Shown here one piece after another: positions 22,726 through 34,649 of a stretch of DNA of 64,000 nucleotides. Below the pieces are notes generated by a model, which worked only from the letters and a program-made list of their open reading frames with translations, had not been told where the DNA came from and did no database searches. Positions within the stretch are counted from its first letter, which is position 1, and each line of letters opens with the position of its first letter. The position numbers were made by a program, and so were the translations under genes. The DNA comes from Allolobophora icterica (Eukaryota; Annelida; Clitellata; Crassiclitellata; Lumbricidae), in NCBI GenBank assembly GCA_963556255.1, contig OY744605.1:746352-810351 (forward strand), in the 5' to 3' direction.

Positions 22726-25072
22726 CAGGGTCCGATTTGTCAAAAAAGAAGCAGGGGGGTCGGAAACCTATATAAAAAATGACTAAGCGAAAACACTGGC
22801 GGCGATCGTGTTTCACATGTGGGGGGGGGGGCACGTGTAACTTGAAATGATCTGGTAAAAAAAAGGTTTTCAGTAGGAGTTTTAGCTAAAGTAACCTACT
22901 AATAACAACAGAGCCGGTTTTAGGGTGGTCGGCCCATGGGCGCCCAATATGGTGGGGCTCTTTCTGCAGCGGATTTGTTGCCTTTGTTGATGCGCAGTCT
23001 TCAACAGGGACAACCCGCATACCAACAGTTATAACATGTCATACTGACTCATACAGGCAAGGTGCTAAAGGCAATGTTTAAAATTTTTAATTTATTGTTT
23101 TTTTAAATGTAGGGGCTACAAAAAATGAAAATAAATTAGGAAGATCATTTTGCTTATAAATAAAGTGTCTTCTATTATATTCATAGGTGTGCAATAATTT
23201 CTCAAATACAAAACAAAATGAAAAGCTTTAAGATTCTTAGCCAGTTTTTAGTAGAAGTTGTTGATACAGACAAACAAAGAAATTTAAACTAGTGGTAAGC
23301 GGGACCTCCAAACTAAAAGCAGATAGCTTGAGTCAGTTAATTAGGTCAGTTAGGTCTAAATTTTAATAGGCCCAATAGAGACTCTGCACGCTTTTCTATT
23401 GGTAAAGTCATCAATAAACTGATTAAAGTCCAATTGAATATCACTCTATATATGCTCAACACTGCAAGATGGATAAGTCACTCATGTATCATACTTGTGC
23501 GAAGCCTATTCTTAGGCCTAATTATCTTCATCTTAGACAGTGAGCGTTCAGCACTACAGTTGTGACCATGATCACCAAGTAGGCCTACATTCTTACCATA
23601 ATTTCCACATTTGGAAATGAACTTTTAACACCTTTGTCGAGAATTGGTACATGAACTGCTCCTGACTTATGTTGAGGCCTGTGCTACATGTATTGTTTTT
23701 ACACATTTTGACAAAATAAGAAAACTGCATGAGCTCATTGCCACGGCTTTCATGAGCTCATTGCCAAGGGTTTCATCGAGGTCATCGCACTATATTGCTA
23801 CAAGATTTTTCGCTGAGTTGTGTAAGTCTTCATCACTACATGATTCAATCCTAGATAGAAAACCAAACCTTGAGCAGAGTAGTTCGTATGGTGCTAGTCT
23901 TCTTGTCAACCCGGTTGTGAATTGATCAACGATGGGCAGACAAGTGTCAATCTGAAACTTCTCTGAAGCAGAGTGTGCAGATTCTGGCGCTCGACCATAA
24001 TCCAGTGCTAGGAGATTGCGTTTTGATGACGTGTTCTTGTTGATCTTATTCTGCTGTTCCACAACAGTGTGAGACCTGACTCAGTGGGAATGTTGTTGAA
24101 CTGGCGGTTGTTCGACAACTGCAGTATCACCAGTGACACCAGGCTCAAATGAGCCTGCATTTTAACCATCGTCCACGTGAGAGCAGATGAACTTATACAT
24201 GTAGCTGTTGCTTAAGGAAAGCAGCAATAGGAGGCGTCTTTGCAAGTACTCTGTCATTTTGATATGTGTTTTTTCTTTACTTAACTTGTGTTTTTGAGAG
24301 CCACTAGGCCGATTAGTGCCTCATGTCGATCTAAATTTCGATTCATATCTGTCGGCTGAAATTACAGAGACTCTTCAAATTATATCATGTAATACTGATT
24401 TGCAAATTCAAACTGTATGATACAAAGGTCGAATCCTATAAGACTGCGTGCCTCAAAGCCACTACAAGCACAGAAATGACAGCCTACAGCAGCTGTGGAC
24501 TGCCATAGATGTGAATTGTAGGTCACTCCAGGTCAAAAGCGCCAGCGAGTGCTGGATCTCAGACAGCATACCACGGAAGACCTTTACCCCACAACTGCAT
24601 GCTAGTGGCTTTGGAGCTGATATGCCTGAGGGTGCTGGCTTGAGCACGGGTCCCTGTCCATTCGTTGTCTGCTGTATGTGGACCGAGCCCTTAAGGTCAT
24701 GACCTGTGACATATCTCGCACCCTGCTTCTGCCTACATCAGTAGACGACCTCAGTTTGAGTTAAAAGTAAGATAATCTGTCAACAGCTGTAGATACCAAG
24801 TTGTTGTATTGTCTCAGAGCCTGTCAAAGGATAACCTAATCCTTGAAAAGTATATCACAGTATCAGCCTACACCAGGGTACCGACTGGATAATGAATAAT
24901 TACTGAAAGGTGACAAGGTAGTATTGGAGTCTTTTGGTTTACAACTGTGGCTAACGAATTTGAGGGGGTTAGGCCGACCCCCCCGGGGGTCGGCCAAAGA
25001 CTCGAAGCATAGGGGTAAAAAAAAGAAGTGGGGGGTCCAACCCCTCTGACCCCTCCGGCAAATCGGACACTG
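22726..25072 (-). mobile_element. hAT transposon, degenerate, only in copy 1
   Basis: Ends CAGGGTCCGATTTG and (inverted) CAGTGTCCGATTTG; flanked by a perfect 8-bp duplication CCATGCAG (22718-22725 and 25073-25080). Copies 2 and 3 have the uninterrupted empty site at the corresponding position, proving insertion. Contains remains of a hAT transposase on the minus strand. Confidence 0.92.
23390..24062 (-). pseudogene. hAT transposase remnant
   Basis: A 90-codon open part (24062-23793) reads EKFQIDTCLPIVDQFTTGLT then RRLAPYELLCSRFGFLS, as in ZMYM/DUF4371-type hAT transposases (D.....ID.....L..RF). Further on, 23559-23390 reads CSAERSLSKMKIIRPKNRLR, followed after a stop and frameshift by IQLDFNQFIDDFTNRKA, the hAT dimerisation domain. 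Stops and frameshifts throughout: non-functional. Confidence 0.82.
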
Positions 25073-25104
25073 CCATGCAGTCGTCAGATCATCGCCGAGC
25101 TTAC

Positions 25105-25287
25105 CTATTGCCTGAACTGCAGACTGGTCTCCATCTTGATCTCCGGACAGACCCTCGCAATCGAGGGAGTCAACCGTCACTTGTAGATGCTGAAACGCTA
25201 GTTTTATTCCTGGAAGAATACTTTCGAGGTTGTCAATCGAGCCTTTAAGTTTATTGACCCTCTGCCTTAAGTCTGCCACCATTGTTT
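25105..25287 (-). CDS. Small-exon array, exon C (copy 1, intact)
   Basis: 183 bp (61 codons). Reads TMVADLRQRVNKLKGSIDNL, ESILPGIKLAFQHLQVTVDS, LDCEGLSGDQDGDQSAVQ, with donor AATAG|GTAAGC and a weaker acceptor (TGGGAG|AAAC). Homologous to exons A (33855) and B (34218). A short amphipathic, probably coiled-coil segment plus a SGDQ-rich tail. I do not recognise the protein. In copies 2 and 3 this exon is broken by the chimeric patch. Confidence 0.5.
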
Positions 25288-25388
25288 CTCCCATTTTCAT
25301 GAAAAATAACTCGCCCTCAACTGACATTAAAAGGAATATTAGTCTAGTTGCGGAGTCCTGAGACCCAGAAAAAATTTGCAACAAGCTG

Positions 25389-26448
25389 ATTTTTTATTTT
25401 CTATAAATGGTTTTATATATAGCGTCAATTAAATTATCCCCAGGGAAAATAAAACCAGTCAAATTTTTTTAATCAGCAGTTTTAGTACGCCCGGTAGGCA
25501 GTAGGCCTATAATGAGGAGGTCAAGGTCCAAAAAGGCAGTTGCATTGTTCACCTTGTGGATAAAAGCAACAAAGTTTTATAGCTTCAAGAAAACAATATT
25601 TTAAAACTTTCCAGCTAACTGCATCACTTAATTCAAGCGGTAACATAATAAATTAGATGAATGAAAATGTGCTAAAATGCACATGTTCCCGAGTTGATGC
25701 AGAAATCCATACTTTGCTGAGACGCAGAATATGTTTTTTTTACCAACATACCACATTTTGAAATAGGATTTAAACATTACAAATACATGTGTGTAACAGT
25801 GTGTTGCAACTGATATAGCACTACAACACAAACTAAGTTTTTTCTATATTTATTTGTAAGCAAATCCAGGTTAGCCTGTGGCACAGGTCTTTCATGAACA
25901 AGAATTAAGCATATATACAGGCACTGTGCACATATTTACAATCATTAAAATTTTTAGGCCATGCATTGTTCATAATTAATAAACATGTGTAAGCTGTACA
26001 CTTAAAGAACAGTTTAAAAAAGTTTCACTAAAAATATACAGGCACATAGGTATGAACATTCTCTGGTTATTAGGCCTAAACCCGAAAAAGGAGAAACGAG
26101 CAGGAAAACACCATAGATCATTAAATAGCAACTGCCAAAGTTCAGTTCAAAGTACATAAGATATCAAAATCACTATACAGTCAAGCAATAGCACCATGTT
26201 TCCTCATGAGTACCAAACAAGGCAGTCATCATTATGGTAATTATCTGATAAGTATGTCCACAGGAAGTTATGAATAGCAACATTTTCAGAACAGACCAAA
26301 TGGAAATACAGTTTACAATGACGTACTTTAGCCAAAAATGTAAGATTCAGCTTGTCCAGTCCATTAATGAAACATTTGACACAAGTTTCCCATTTTTTAA
26401 AACCCAAAGTAAAAGACAATATACCTAAATCAGCAGACGTTAAGTTCA
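25389..26448. other. 3' non-coding part of the Academ-like element
   Basis: AT-rich sequence between the left inverted repeat and the stop codon of the transposon gene. Short frames at 25628-25831 and 26204-26449 have no recognisable similarity. Copy 1 has CACTGTGCACATATT at 25921 where copies 2 and 3 have CACATATT. Confidence 0.55.
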
Positions 26449-29400
26449 TTAGGTCGTCTTGCTGATAGAGTCAAGGCAGGGAGGGCATAGGTCAAAAGGG
26501 GCAACATCACCAACAACATCACCATCATGATCATCATCAACATCATATCCATCACTATCACACAGTTCAGCAATTGTTGGGTGTGAAGAATTGTCACATT
26601 CTTCTCCGTTGCAGTGCAAGCATGCAGCAACACATTGCAAACCTTGCTTATGACATGAACATAGATTTGAGCTACACTGCTTTCTAGCACTAGTCGAGCT
26701 GTGACACTTGCAACTGATAACGTTTAAGATATCTGGTGGTGCAGCTTTTAGGTCAGTGGCTACTGGTATATACATATCACCCTTGATCTTCCAACCCCAA
26801 TTTTCTGGGTCCAAATAAGTCGCCATCAATGACTTCCACTGCACAACCTGTAAATGTACACGAAGTACATGAAAATGTGCCGCTCTCTCAGTTGGAGGTA
26901 AACGTTCTGGCCGTGGTCTCGTTGAACTTCTGGCAATTAAATGCATATATGTTACATAGCGCAAGTGATTCAATGTGTCCCCTTGCTTTCCACTATACAA
27001 CTTAGTCACCAATTTTAAGCCAGCCTGTGAGACATCTGCAACTGATGCTGTTTCTGAACCCAGGGTTTCTGAAAGAGCAAGGGTATCTGGACAATCAACA
27101 ATCTTTTTGAAAGCATTTGGTTTACCGATACCATAAAGTGCAGAAGTTGTATCGCAACCACTCAGTGCATGTACAACAAGAAGTTGCTGAACACCCTTCG
27201 TTCCAATTGCAGTGCAAACAGCACGTACTGGAATGACTGAAAGACGAGCACTTCGCACCCGTTTCATCTCTGACAGCATAAAAATATCTGCCATTTCTGG
27301 TTTGAAATGATAGACAAGCAGAACAAGAATATCAGTATCATCAGCAACCACTGTTACAGGCGTATCTGTGCTTGCTAAGTCAAGAGCAGTGCGTGCAATT
27401 AATGTGTCAGCGTCATGATCTGCTTGATGCACAGTGTAATTTTGTTTCTGAAAGTGACTTGATAACAAGTCAACAAAACATTTCTTGTTATTTTCATTCT
27501 GCAAAAAAGCAGCTTGGTTTCGGTGAGCAATTTTCCACTCATTGATTGCAATAACAGGAGCAGACAATTTGGCCCTCCTATAATGTTCATGGTCTTTTGT
27601 AGAAGGACCATTCCCATATCCATCAAATACAATTATGCAGTTGATGCCATAATGGTTTCTGATATAATCAACATATTGCATAAATACTTGCAAATATGTA
27701 GCATCACTTTGCCATTTGATACGATGCAACAAACATCCACCATCCATAACATACATGCCTGTGAAATCAGTAACAACAGAGCTGTCAATAGATTTTGTTA
27801 TATGTTTTGCCAAAACAGACTTGTCTGCTTTACGCAAGCCTTCATCTTTAAATAAAGATGTTGGCATGGCTGTCAGTTCATAACTGAAGCATGGCTCCAT
27901 TTCAGAAGACCTTTCCATCAGCAACAAAAGTCTGTTAAACAAAATACTCGAATCAATGACAACATGGTTGTCGTGACTGAGTTTTTCATGTAACCATGAA
28001 TGAGTATGTGGCAGTTCAAGCATATTTTGAAGATAGAGCCGAGCACACTTGGCCCTGTCGCTGCAAAGAGATTTAGCATCTTTGAGATACCAACAAGATG
28101 CATATCCCAAACTCCTAATCTTTCAGCTCTAAGAACTGTTTTTAGAATGTCAACATACTTCATATATTGCAACCATAATCTAGCAGTTCTGGACTTGGTG
28201 GCCAACATGGTTCTATGAGCTGAAAGTGCACTGTCCAACTTTCTTAAACATTCAGATGCATCTAGACTTGGTAAGTCTAGCTCTTTGTTGATGACACCGT
28301 CATAGAGTGCTCTTAAATCAGTTACATCTGCATCGGTTATAGAGCCAGGAATATCATTATTTACTGAAGTATCTAGTACAGACCTCATAAGCAAAATATT
28401 TAGTGCTGAATCAATGAGGAAATGTCCTCGCAAAGCCCGGGCCACAGCCTTGCCACTGATCATATGCACAACAGCATTTGGGCCATAGCAGCACTCCAAA
28501 GCTTCTGAAAGCCCTGAGCCGGACATCACAGAGCCAATGCTGCCAAGAAAACTCATTATTACATGGAAAACTCCCATCCTACATACCACATTAAGTGACT
28601 GTGAAGTGATAACTTCGACAGCTTTGAGCCATAAAGGCTGGTCGAATGTTACACATGGTGTAATTATGTTAAGTTTCTTGGCCTGGTCACTGATAAATAA
28701 CAGTGTTGACAAAATACATGATCTGTCACCTGGGTTCATGGCAATAATGGGTAACATTCGGATGTCACCAGGAGGTAGATGTGGACCAGTGTTCATGTCT
28801 TGCATGAAACCTGACCAATTCGGTCTTGGATCTGCTTCTCCTCGAAAATACCACCCAATTTTCCACAGTAACTCTAATTTAATTGAAATGGGAGCACAGA
28901 ACCCTGATTGTATATCACTAATAGGTTTGAACTTTAACAATGACAGTGCAGGCACATTTGGTGGGTTAAAGTGATGGATAGGTATGCCCCTTCCACGGAC
29001 CATGTCAGCAACTTTAACACGTGACCAACGTTTAACAGGTTTTTCACTGAAGTGACCTGAGGGCAAAGTGTCTAGAGAACTGCCAGTTACTGACATAGAA
29101 ATCATTCCCATCCCGTGAAAAGTTCCCAAACCATCTAGTGTTACAATATTATGTTCAACATTGTCTGCAGACCACTGCGTGAAAGTGGATGGACTGGCAG
29201 CTGGTAGATCATCCTCAGCTGATTGTAAAATTGACTGTATCGGTTGACCTCGTCGGCTGTAACAGACAGCCCTAGACGTGCCAACATTTGCAGAAGCGTC
29301 TTAGAGCCAACCATGTGATCAACAGTGACACCAACACCAAATAAAGCAGGTGATATAACAGATCTAGGACGACTTGCTTGTACAATGCAGTGACCTATGG

Positions 29401-29770
29401 CAATCTGTTTAATTTCATCACCAACAATACTTTGTAGAAATGTTTGTAACAAAGATGGTACCCACTGCTTAGCATTACCTTTATCTTCAATATAACAATT
29501 AGTGGGGTAATGATCAGTTTCAAATAGACTTTCACGAATGTTAGCTTTGACAAGCTTTGCCGCAGCCTGAACAATGCGCATACTCTCATTAGCAATGTCA
29601 TAGTCACGCTCAGCATACCATTTATCGTTAATAACACGGCTTGCCATGTTGCGTAAACAGATAACATTCTTACGTCCACACACATTTGCAAAAAACAGAT
29701 CGTCCCCAAACCGCTTCAGTAACAGATTATGAATTTGTTTTGCACTGTACACCTTCTCCGGGTCCTCGGA

Positions 29771-31379
29771 CACAGGCGTAGGGGAAATTTCAGCGGCGGG
29801 GGGGGCAAGATTTTATTTCTGCCCGAAAAAAAATCCGAGTAATTGCCATGGCGTCGTGCATTTATAGTCACTGTAGACGTGACGTCTCTAGAATTCTAGA
29901 AAAGTCCCCGGGTCCCTGAGAATTAGCCTCCTCTGCCCCCCCCCTTCGGCGGGCCTGCTCCTGAACCCTTCGAGTTCCTTCACATCCGATTCTTTTCGGA
30001 CAATACTCTGAGTATTGGTTGGTTTGGGCAAGGCTGGCCATCCTTCATTACATCATCGCTAGAGGGAGTGTTGAAGTTCTCATTCTCAGAGTCAGTTGGT
30101 CAGCATCACCTTCATCAGAACTTGAACTTTCACTAGGGTCGTTTTCACCAAACACCTCGTTTGACAGAACTGTCGTCTGTCGATAAGCTTACATCAGATG
30201 TGTCCGGTGCAGACAGCAGACCGAGTATAGGTCTATCTGAGGCAGATTGTGAGACTGCGGTTTGCTTTGGTTGCACGAAAAAAGTCCGCTGCTTTTGGGA
30301 CTTTTCACGCACAGCGATGAACTTAAAATTTTTACTCTGGTGATTTTTACCATGCTGATCTGCGTAGTCTGAATCCTTACCACATTCACTGCACGTAACA
30401 CGCTGTCGATACCTTCGTTTCCGCGAAGGTTCGGCCATTACAAAGTTAAAATTCTAACATGATAACTGATGCTAACAATTAACACTTAGCTTTGAGTCAC
30501 AAATTCACAACTAAGTAGGCCTACATATCAAACGAGAGAAATGTCTGCACACAACGCCGACTTCCCGACCTGCAAGCCGAAAAGTGGAGTGCGACAGAAC
30601 ATGAACTTATTTCTTTTCTGAAGTCGGTATCCAGCCCACATGTTGGATGCTATAAGTAGGCAAGTAGCTAAGTAACTAATTATTTAGTAAATCATTGAAT
30701 AAAGCTTTAAATGCTGTCGTGTCTCTCTAAACCCTGTCGTGGCATATAGAGAGCGCGACGTATTCAATCTCGGACCAAAGGAGGTTTTTAGAGTTTTAAT
30801 GTAACAACCTACATATATACAGATTACATATATACGTACCAATCTCTATCGTTTCTATCTATCCCAGTTACTCTTCCAAGTCAGTCTGACCAGTGTTCCC
30901 TGTCCCACAACCTCTCTTCCCCTCCCCTCCTCCACGATCCCTTGTATCGCCCCCATCAGTCTTGCTGAACTGACTAAAGGCCGGTAGGGTGAAACGCAGG
31001 CAGGCAGGTAGGCAGGCAGGCAGGTCCCCAGCTTACACACCAGTCGGCCTCGCCTCTGGGGGTGATTATGGCGAAGGGGTGGATGGAGGGTACTCTTCGG
31101 TTGATGTGGCCTCCTGTGAGATGTGATATAGTTTGAGGCATCTGCTGTTCTTCCATCACCACTCTGTGCTGGCCGTTTCTGTCATAGGCAAAGTCGGGAG
31201 ACGAAGCCGTGGCAACTGCTATAGTGGTTTGCGAGCTAGTAGCTACTAATAGTCTAATACTATTCCGATTCGGGTAAATTGTTCAGCATATTTTCCGGTG
31301 CCTATTTGCCCGAAAAACAGGAATGCCCGAAATTTGGGGGGCGCTTGCCCCCCTTGACCCCCCGCCTCCTACGCCTATG
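29771..31379 (-). mobile_element. Nested hAT-like deletion derivative (copy 1)
   Basis: Ends CACAGGCGTAGG and (inverted) CATAGGCGTAGG. The empty site in copy 3 at 50897-50903 shows the target: CTCGGA(CA) is duplicated, 6 bp if the element starts at 29771, 8 bp (hAT-like) if it starts at CAGGCG, 29773. G-rich subterminal blocks at both ends. It keeps only a zinc-finger exon. Confidence 0.85.
30145..30438 (-). CDS. Zinc-finger N-terminal exon of a hAT-type transposase (copy 1)
   Basis: 97 codons starting MAEPSRKRRYRQRVTCSECG. A CX2C...HX4H pattern (CSEC...QHGKNH) after a basic stretch suggests a BED/C2H2-like DNA-binding finger; the C-terminal part is Ser/Asp-rich (LSAPDTSDVSLSTDDSS). No catalytic domain follows, so the element is non-autonomous. 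Identical ORF in copy 2. Confidence 0.5.
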   Translation of the reverse strand: MAEPSRKRRYRQRVTCSECGKDSDYADQHGKNHQSKNFKFIAVREKSQKQRTFFVQPKQTAVSQSASDRPILGLLSAPDTSDVSLSTDDSSVKRGVW

Positions 31380-32078
31380 CTCGGACATACTGACCATTCT
31401 TTCACGTAATTCATCAATAGTGTACAAATCACAGTCAAAGTAATCCATTGCATCACACATAGCATTAAAATTTTCCAACATATCTTGACTGACAGGTCTA
31501 CCAACAGATCTACCAGAACTGCCTGGCTCAGATTCCCATTGAACCTTCTCAACCCTGGAAAAGTCACGATAACAGTTCACGTGATAAATTGCCTCAGCTG
31601 CAGGCAAATCACCTGTTGTTTCTAGGCGACCCTGCACCACAAACGACAAATGATCGTGTCGTTTTCGACATAAATTTAAAATACTTTCCTTGATACCAAG
31701 TGTTTGTACACTGCGCCATTTGGCATTCTTATCAAGCTTTCGAACAAATTTGCTACAAATGAAACAGTTCTGTTTCCAGTCAAACTCTCCTACAGAAGAG
31801 CGCAGAATTTTGCACTTACTTTCTGACTCGACTGCACATGCCTCACGTTTTTGTTGAATGCCTACTTCATTTATATACCGCTTTCGGCAAGACTCATGAA
31901 CATTAATTACAAGTGGTGCGGATGACAAATATTCAGTCAAGTCGGAATCACCACGCTTGGCGCTACTTAACATTAACTTCTCCCGTCCTGCCATAACTCG
32001 GACAGGTTTCTCGTTAGCGTCATCGCTGAACAGATTGTGACAGACCACACATGAATCTTGAGAAAACACGAAAGACAT

Positions 32079-32440
32079 AATAGCACACTATACAGTCATA
32101 CACTACTTCTATAGGGCCTACACATCAAACGACTAAGTACAATTGCAAAATTTCACTATCGGTAAAATTTTTATTGAAATAACCGTTGAAACTATACATT
32201 TTAGATCTTAGGTTCAAAATTTAACAATTAGTATAAAAAAACAACAGTATAGTTTAATTTACGAATCCAATACAAAATCGTAAATAGTAAAAAGAGTATA
32301 AATCGCAGAGGTACAGCGTTCACATAGCAATAATTTTATACCCTTCAAATTTCTCTTATAAAGTCACCCATCGGGAGAGTTGAGGGGCTGGGGACCATTT
32401 TTGGATACCTTATTATTATATCTTTAATTTTTTTTATTTC
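32079..32440. other. 5' non-coding part of the Academ-like element
   Basis: AT-rich leader between the start codon at 32078 and the right inverted repeat; probably holds the element's promoter, though I see no clear core-promoter motif. Confidence 0.5.
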
Positions 32441-32496
32441 CAGCTTGTTGCAAATTTTTTCTGGGTAGTACTAGCAATTTTTTTAATGCGCCTACA

Positions 32497-32724
32497 CTAC
32501 TCGGGAAGTGGATGTATCGTCAGGCAGAACTCCAGTGGTACCAAGGGATCGCCTTGTTGAGTCCCTTCCTCTGACAGAATAGTATGCTGTTTGGTCTGTA
32601 GCTGGGGCGCATAGGCATAGTTGTCAAAGACGTGTCTGTATATTTCTGGAGCTTTTGCTGCTATCGCCTCTAACATTGAATCTCTTCTCAGAGCATTGAA
32701 GGCATTGGAGGAGTCCAGTTTCAC
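32497..32724 (-). pseudogene. Reverse transcriptase fragment A (copy 1)
   Basis: KLDSSNAFNALRRDSMLEAI ... HTILSEEGTQQGDPLVPLEF: RT motifs A (LD..NAFN) and B (EEG.QQGDPL) of a retroelement. Cut off before the (F/Y)xDD motif by the transposon side and bordered at the other side by (ATT)n. Confidence 0.8.
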
Positions 32725-32729
32725 TATAA

Positions 32730-32776
<47 letters not shown>

Positions 32777-32782
32777 TTATTA

Positions 32783-32873
<91 letters not shown>
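32730..32873. repeat. (ATT)n microsatellite (copy 1)
   Basis: About 144 bp with TTTTTA interruptions; length differs in copy 2 (43301-43435) and copy 3 (52241-52352). Read from the minus strand it directly follows fragment B and may be its retroposition tail. The poly-Leu/poly-Asn frames are artefacts. Confidence 0.95.
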
Positions 32874-32874
<1 letters not shown>

Positions 32875-32929
32875 TAAAATGAACCATCAGACACTTTGAA
32901 ACTGTCTTAGAAGCGTTAAGATCCAGAGT

Positions 32930-33292
32930 TTAGCGGTCCTCGTCCACGATTAACTGTGCAAATGTGCCTAGAAAAGCGACGGCGTTAAATCGTTGAGTGC
33001 ATATAGAGAGGCGCTGGAACAAGTGAATTGTCTCGAGTGGGTCACCCGACATTGTTGTCAGTCGCCGGCCTAACTCTGTAATGAATTCACGGCCAGATCT
33101 GTTGACGGGGCCCAGAGTTTCGAGTGCAATGGGGACAAAGCTATGCGTAGTAGGAAGGGCTGCATACCTCATGTTTTTTCGCGTTGCTCTGCGGTCTTTC
33201 CCTTGTTCCTTGGTTCCATGCACATCTCCACCTCGAAGATCCGGCTGGCCGAAAGTGGAGGTTCGGACTTCCTTTTCATTCCTGATGAACAA
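32930..33292 (-). pseudogene. Retroelement C-terminal fragment B (copy 1)
   Basis: FVPIALETLGPVNRSGREFI TELGRRL then LFQRLSICTQRFNAVAFLGT: the C-terminal region seen after the RT in invertebrate retroelements (VP.A.ETLG...EF..E.GRR....GD......L.QR.S...QR.NA...LGT). Because it lies upstream of fragment A in minus-strand order, A and B are not one continuous gene. Confidence 0.7.
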
Positions 33293-33854
33293 AAACCGAG
33301 TCTGTCAGAGTTATGTGTGCATTAGCTTAAGTTAAACTGTTTCAGTACAAAAGTTATTCAATTTGAATTTGCTGTTATTTGCAATTTTCCTTTTTCCATT
33401 TTCCCGGTCAATCATTCAATATCTCATTTTCAGATGTTCAGACTTTCACAGGTCCCTTAAAGTTTCGTAGGCCCTAGGCACAATGCCTACTGTGCCTAGT
33501 GGATAAGACGGCCATTATGAAGTAGAACTCCACCTCAGCATTACTAAGGACAAAAACTGTTAATAAGTAAGTAAAAGTATATTCTTTGTTAAGAAATTTA
33601 ATGACTCTGCACTTCGTTACGTACTTGTGTGCGTCGTTTGAAAAGCGTAGTCTTTGATTAAAATTCATTCTATATGTTTCAGGCTGTTACTGGTTTACAC
33701 TTTTAAGGCAAATTTTACTTCTGTTTGGAATAAATTATAATCTAAGAATCTTCCCTATTTTACTTAAAATAAATATTTTGAAATTCCATAAAGTAAAGCC
33801 AGCTCTACATAAACATTGTAACGTTACCAGTCGTCAGGTCATTGCCAAGCTTAC
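33293..33854. other. No recognisable feature (copy 1)
   Basis: AT-rich, probably intronic or intergenic in the small-exon gene. Repeated at 43856-44417. Confidence 0.4.
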
Positions 33855-34040
33855 CTGCAGACTGAACTGCAGACTGATCTCCAGACAGACGATCTCCGGA
33901 CAGACGACCATGATCGAGGGAGTCAACCATCGCTTGCAGATTCTGAAGCCCGAGTTTTATCTCTGGAAGACCACTTTCGACGTTGTCAAGCAACCCTCTA
34001 AATTTGTTGACCGCCTGTCTTAAGTCTGCGACGATTTTTC
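33855..34040 (-). CDS. Small-exon array, exon A
   Basis: 186 bp (62 codons): acceptor AATTGCAG|GAAAAATCG and donor CTGCAG|GTAAGC. Reads VADLRQAVNKFRGLLDNVES then LPEIKLGLQNLQAMVDSLDH and a SGDRLSGDQSAVQSA tail. Symmetric length, so it can be repeated or skipped without changing frame. Function unknown. An identical exon lies at 44418-44603. Confidence 0.5.
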
Positions 34041-34217
34041 CTGCAATTTTGAAAATCTCGCCCTTTCTATTTGGAATAAATTATAAAAGAATCTTTCCTA
34101 CTTTTACTCAAAATAAATATTTTCATAATGCCTTTAATAATAACTTCACAGTAAAGCCAATTCTACTTATCTAGGTGTAACTTTACCATGCAGTCTTCAG
34201 GTCATTGCCAAGCTTAC

Positions 34218-34421
34218 CTGCAGACTGAAATGCAGACTGAACTGCAGACTGTTCTCCAGACTGATCTCCAGACTGATCCCCGGACAGACCACGATCGAAG
34301 GAGTCGACCATCGCTCGCAGATTCTGAAGCGTGCGTTTCATTGCTGGAAGACCACTGTCGACGTTGTCAAGCAACCCATTAAGTTTATTGACCGCCTGTT
34401 TTATGTCTGCGACGATTTTTC
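34218..34421 (-). CDS. Small-exon array, exon B
   Basis: 204 bp (68 codons): acceptor AATTACAG|GAAAAATCG, donor CTGCAG|GTAAGC. Reads VADIKQAVNKLNGLLDNVDS then LPAMKRTLQNLRAMVDSFDR, with a longer GDQSGDQSGEQSAVQSA tail. Homologous to exons A and C. Repeated at 44781-44984 and, cut, at 22124-22226. Confidence 0.5.
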
Positions 34422-34649
34422 CTGTAATTTTCATGAAAATAAGTTAAAAATCTTGCCCTTTCTATTTGGAATAAGACTGACGGAGGACAGGAGGCGTTGG
34501 GAGGAACATTGTGCATGATGCGGCCGAACCTCGAACCGAGGATGGCTGAGAGCATAGAGCTATTTGGAATAAATTATAAAAGAATCTTGCCAAAATTTTA
34601 CTCAAAATAAATATTTTAATGCCTTTAGTAATAACTTCACACCAAAGCC

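Larger units (their letters stand above)
26449..32078 (-). pseudogene. Academ-like transposase/XPG gene, copy 1, broken
   Basis: Same gene as 47581-51592 (described there), in four blocks: N-terminal zinc region 32078-31380, cut by the nested hAT at 31379-29771; block 29773-29141; block 29129-27918; and the XPG-CXC block 28110-26449. The two frameshifts between blocks are the same as in copies 2 and 3. With the hAT inside the coding sequence, this copy cannot make the full protein. The 553-codon XPG-CXC block alone is open. Confidence 0.85.
25363..32466 (-). mobile_element. Academ-like transposon, copy 1
   Basis: Bounded by perfect 26-bp inverted repeats starting ACCCAGAAAAAATTTGCAAC (25363-25388 and 32441-32466). 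Contains one minus-strand gene (in pieces) and the nested hAT 29771-31379. No clear target-site duplication: left flank ...CCTGAG, right flank AGTACT..., sharing only AG. See copy 3 (46502-51980) for the version without the hAT. Confidence 0.85.
22124..34318. repeat. Tandem segmental copy 1
   Basis: First of three near-identical segments. It carries the 2347-bp hAT (22726-25072) not present in the others, an undisturbed exon C, an Academ element with a nested hAT, and the RT fragments. The left breakpoint lies within an exon B fragment (the shared sequence starts at AGATTCTGAAGCGTGCG). Confidence 0.93.

Noticed and set aside
25363..25388. A target-site duplication for the Academ-like element
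   Set aside because: Flanks share only AG adjacent to the repeats; AGTCCT on the left and AGTACT on the right are similar but not adjacent at equal distance, so I do not claim a duplication.
26430..26690. Met/Leu-rich 86-codon minus-strand ORF (also 36999 and 47562)
   Set aside because: Alternative frame of the CXC and acidic tail of the Academ-like gene.
28537..28974. 145-codon plus-strand ORF, repeated at 39106 and 49669 (and 175 codons at 35410 and 45973)
   Set aside because: Exact antisense of the transposase block on the minus strand; no independent similarity.
32621..32899. Poly-Leu ORF (and equivalents at 43193 and 52135)
   Set aside because: Translation of (ATT)n; flanking codons are the antisense of RT fragment A.
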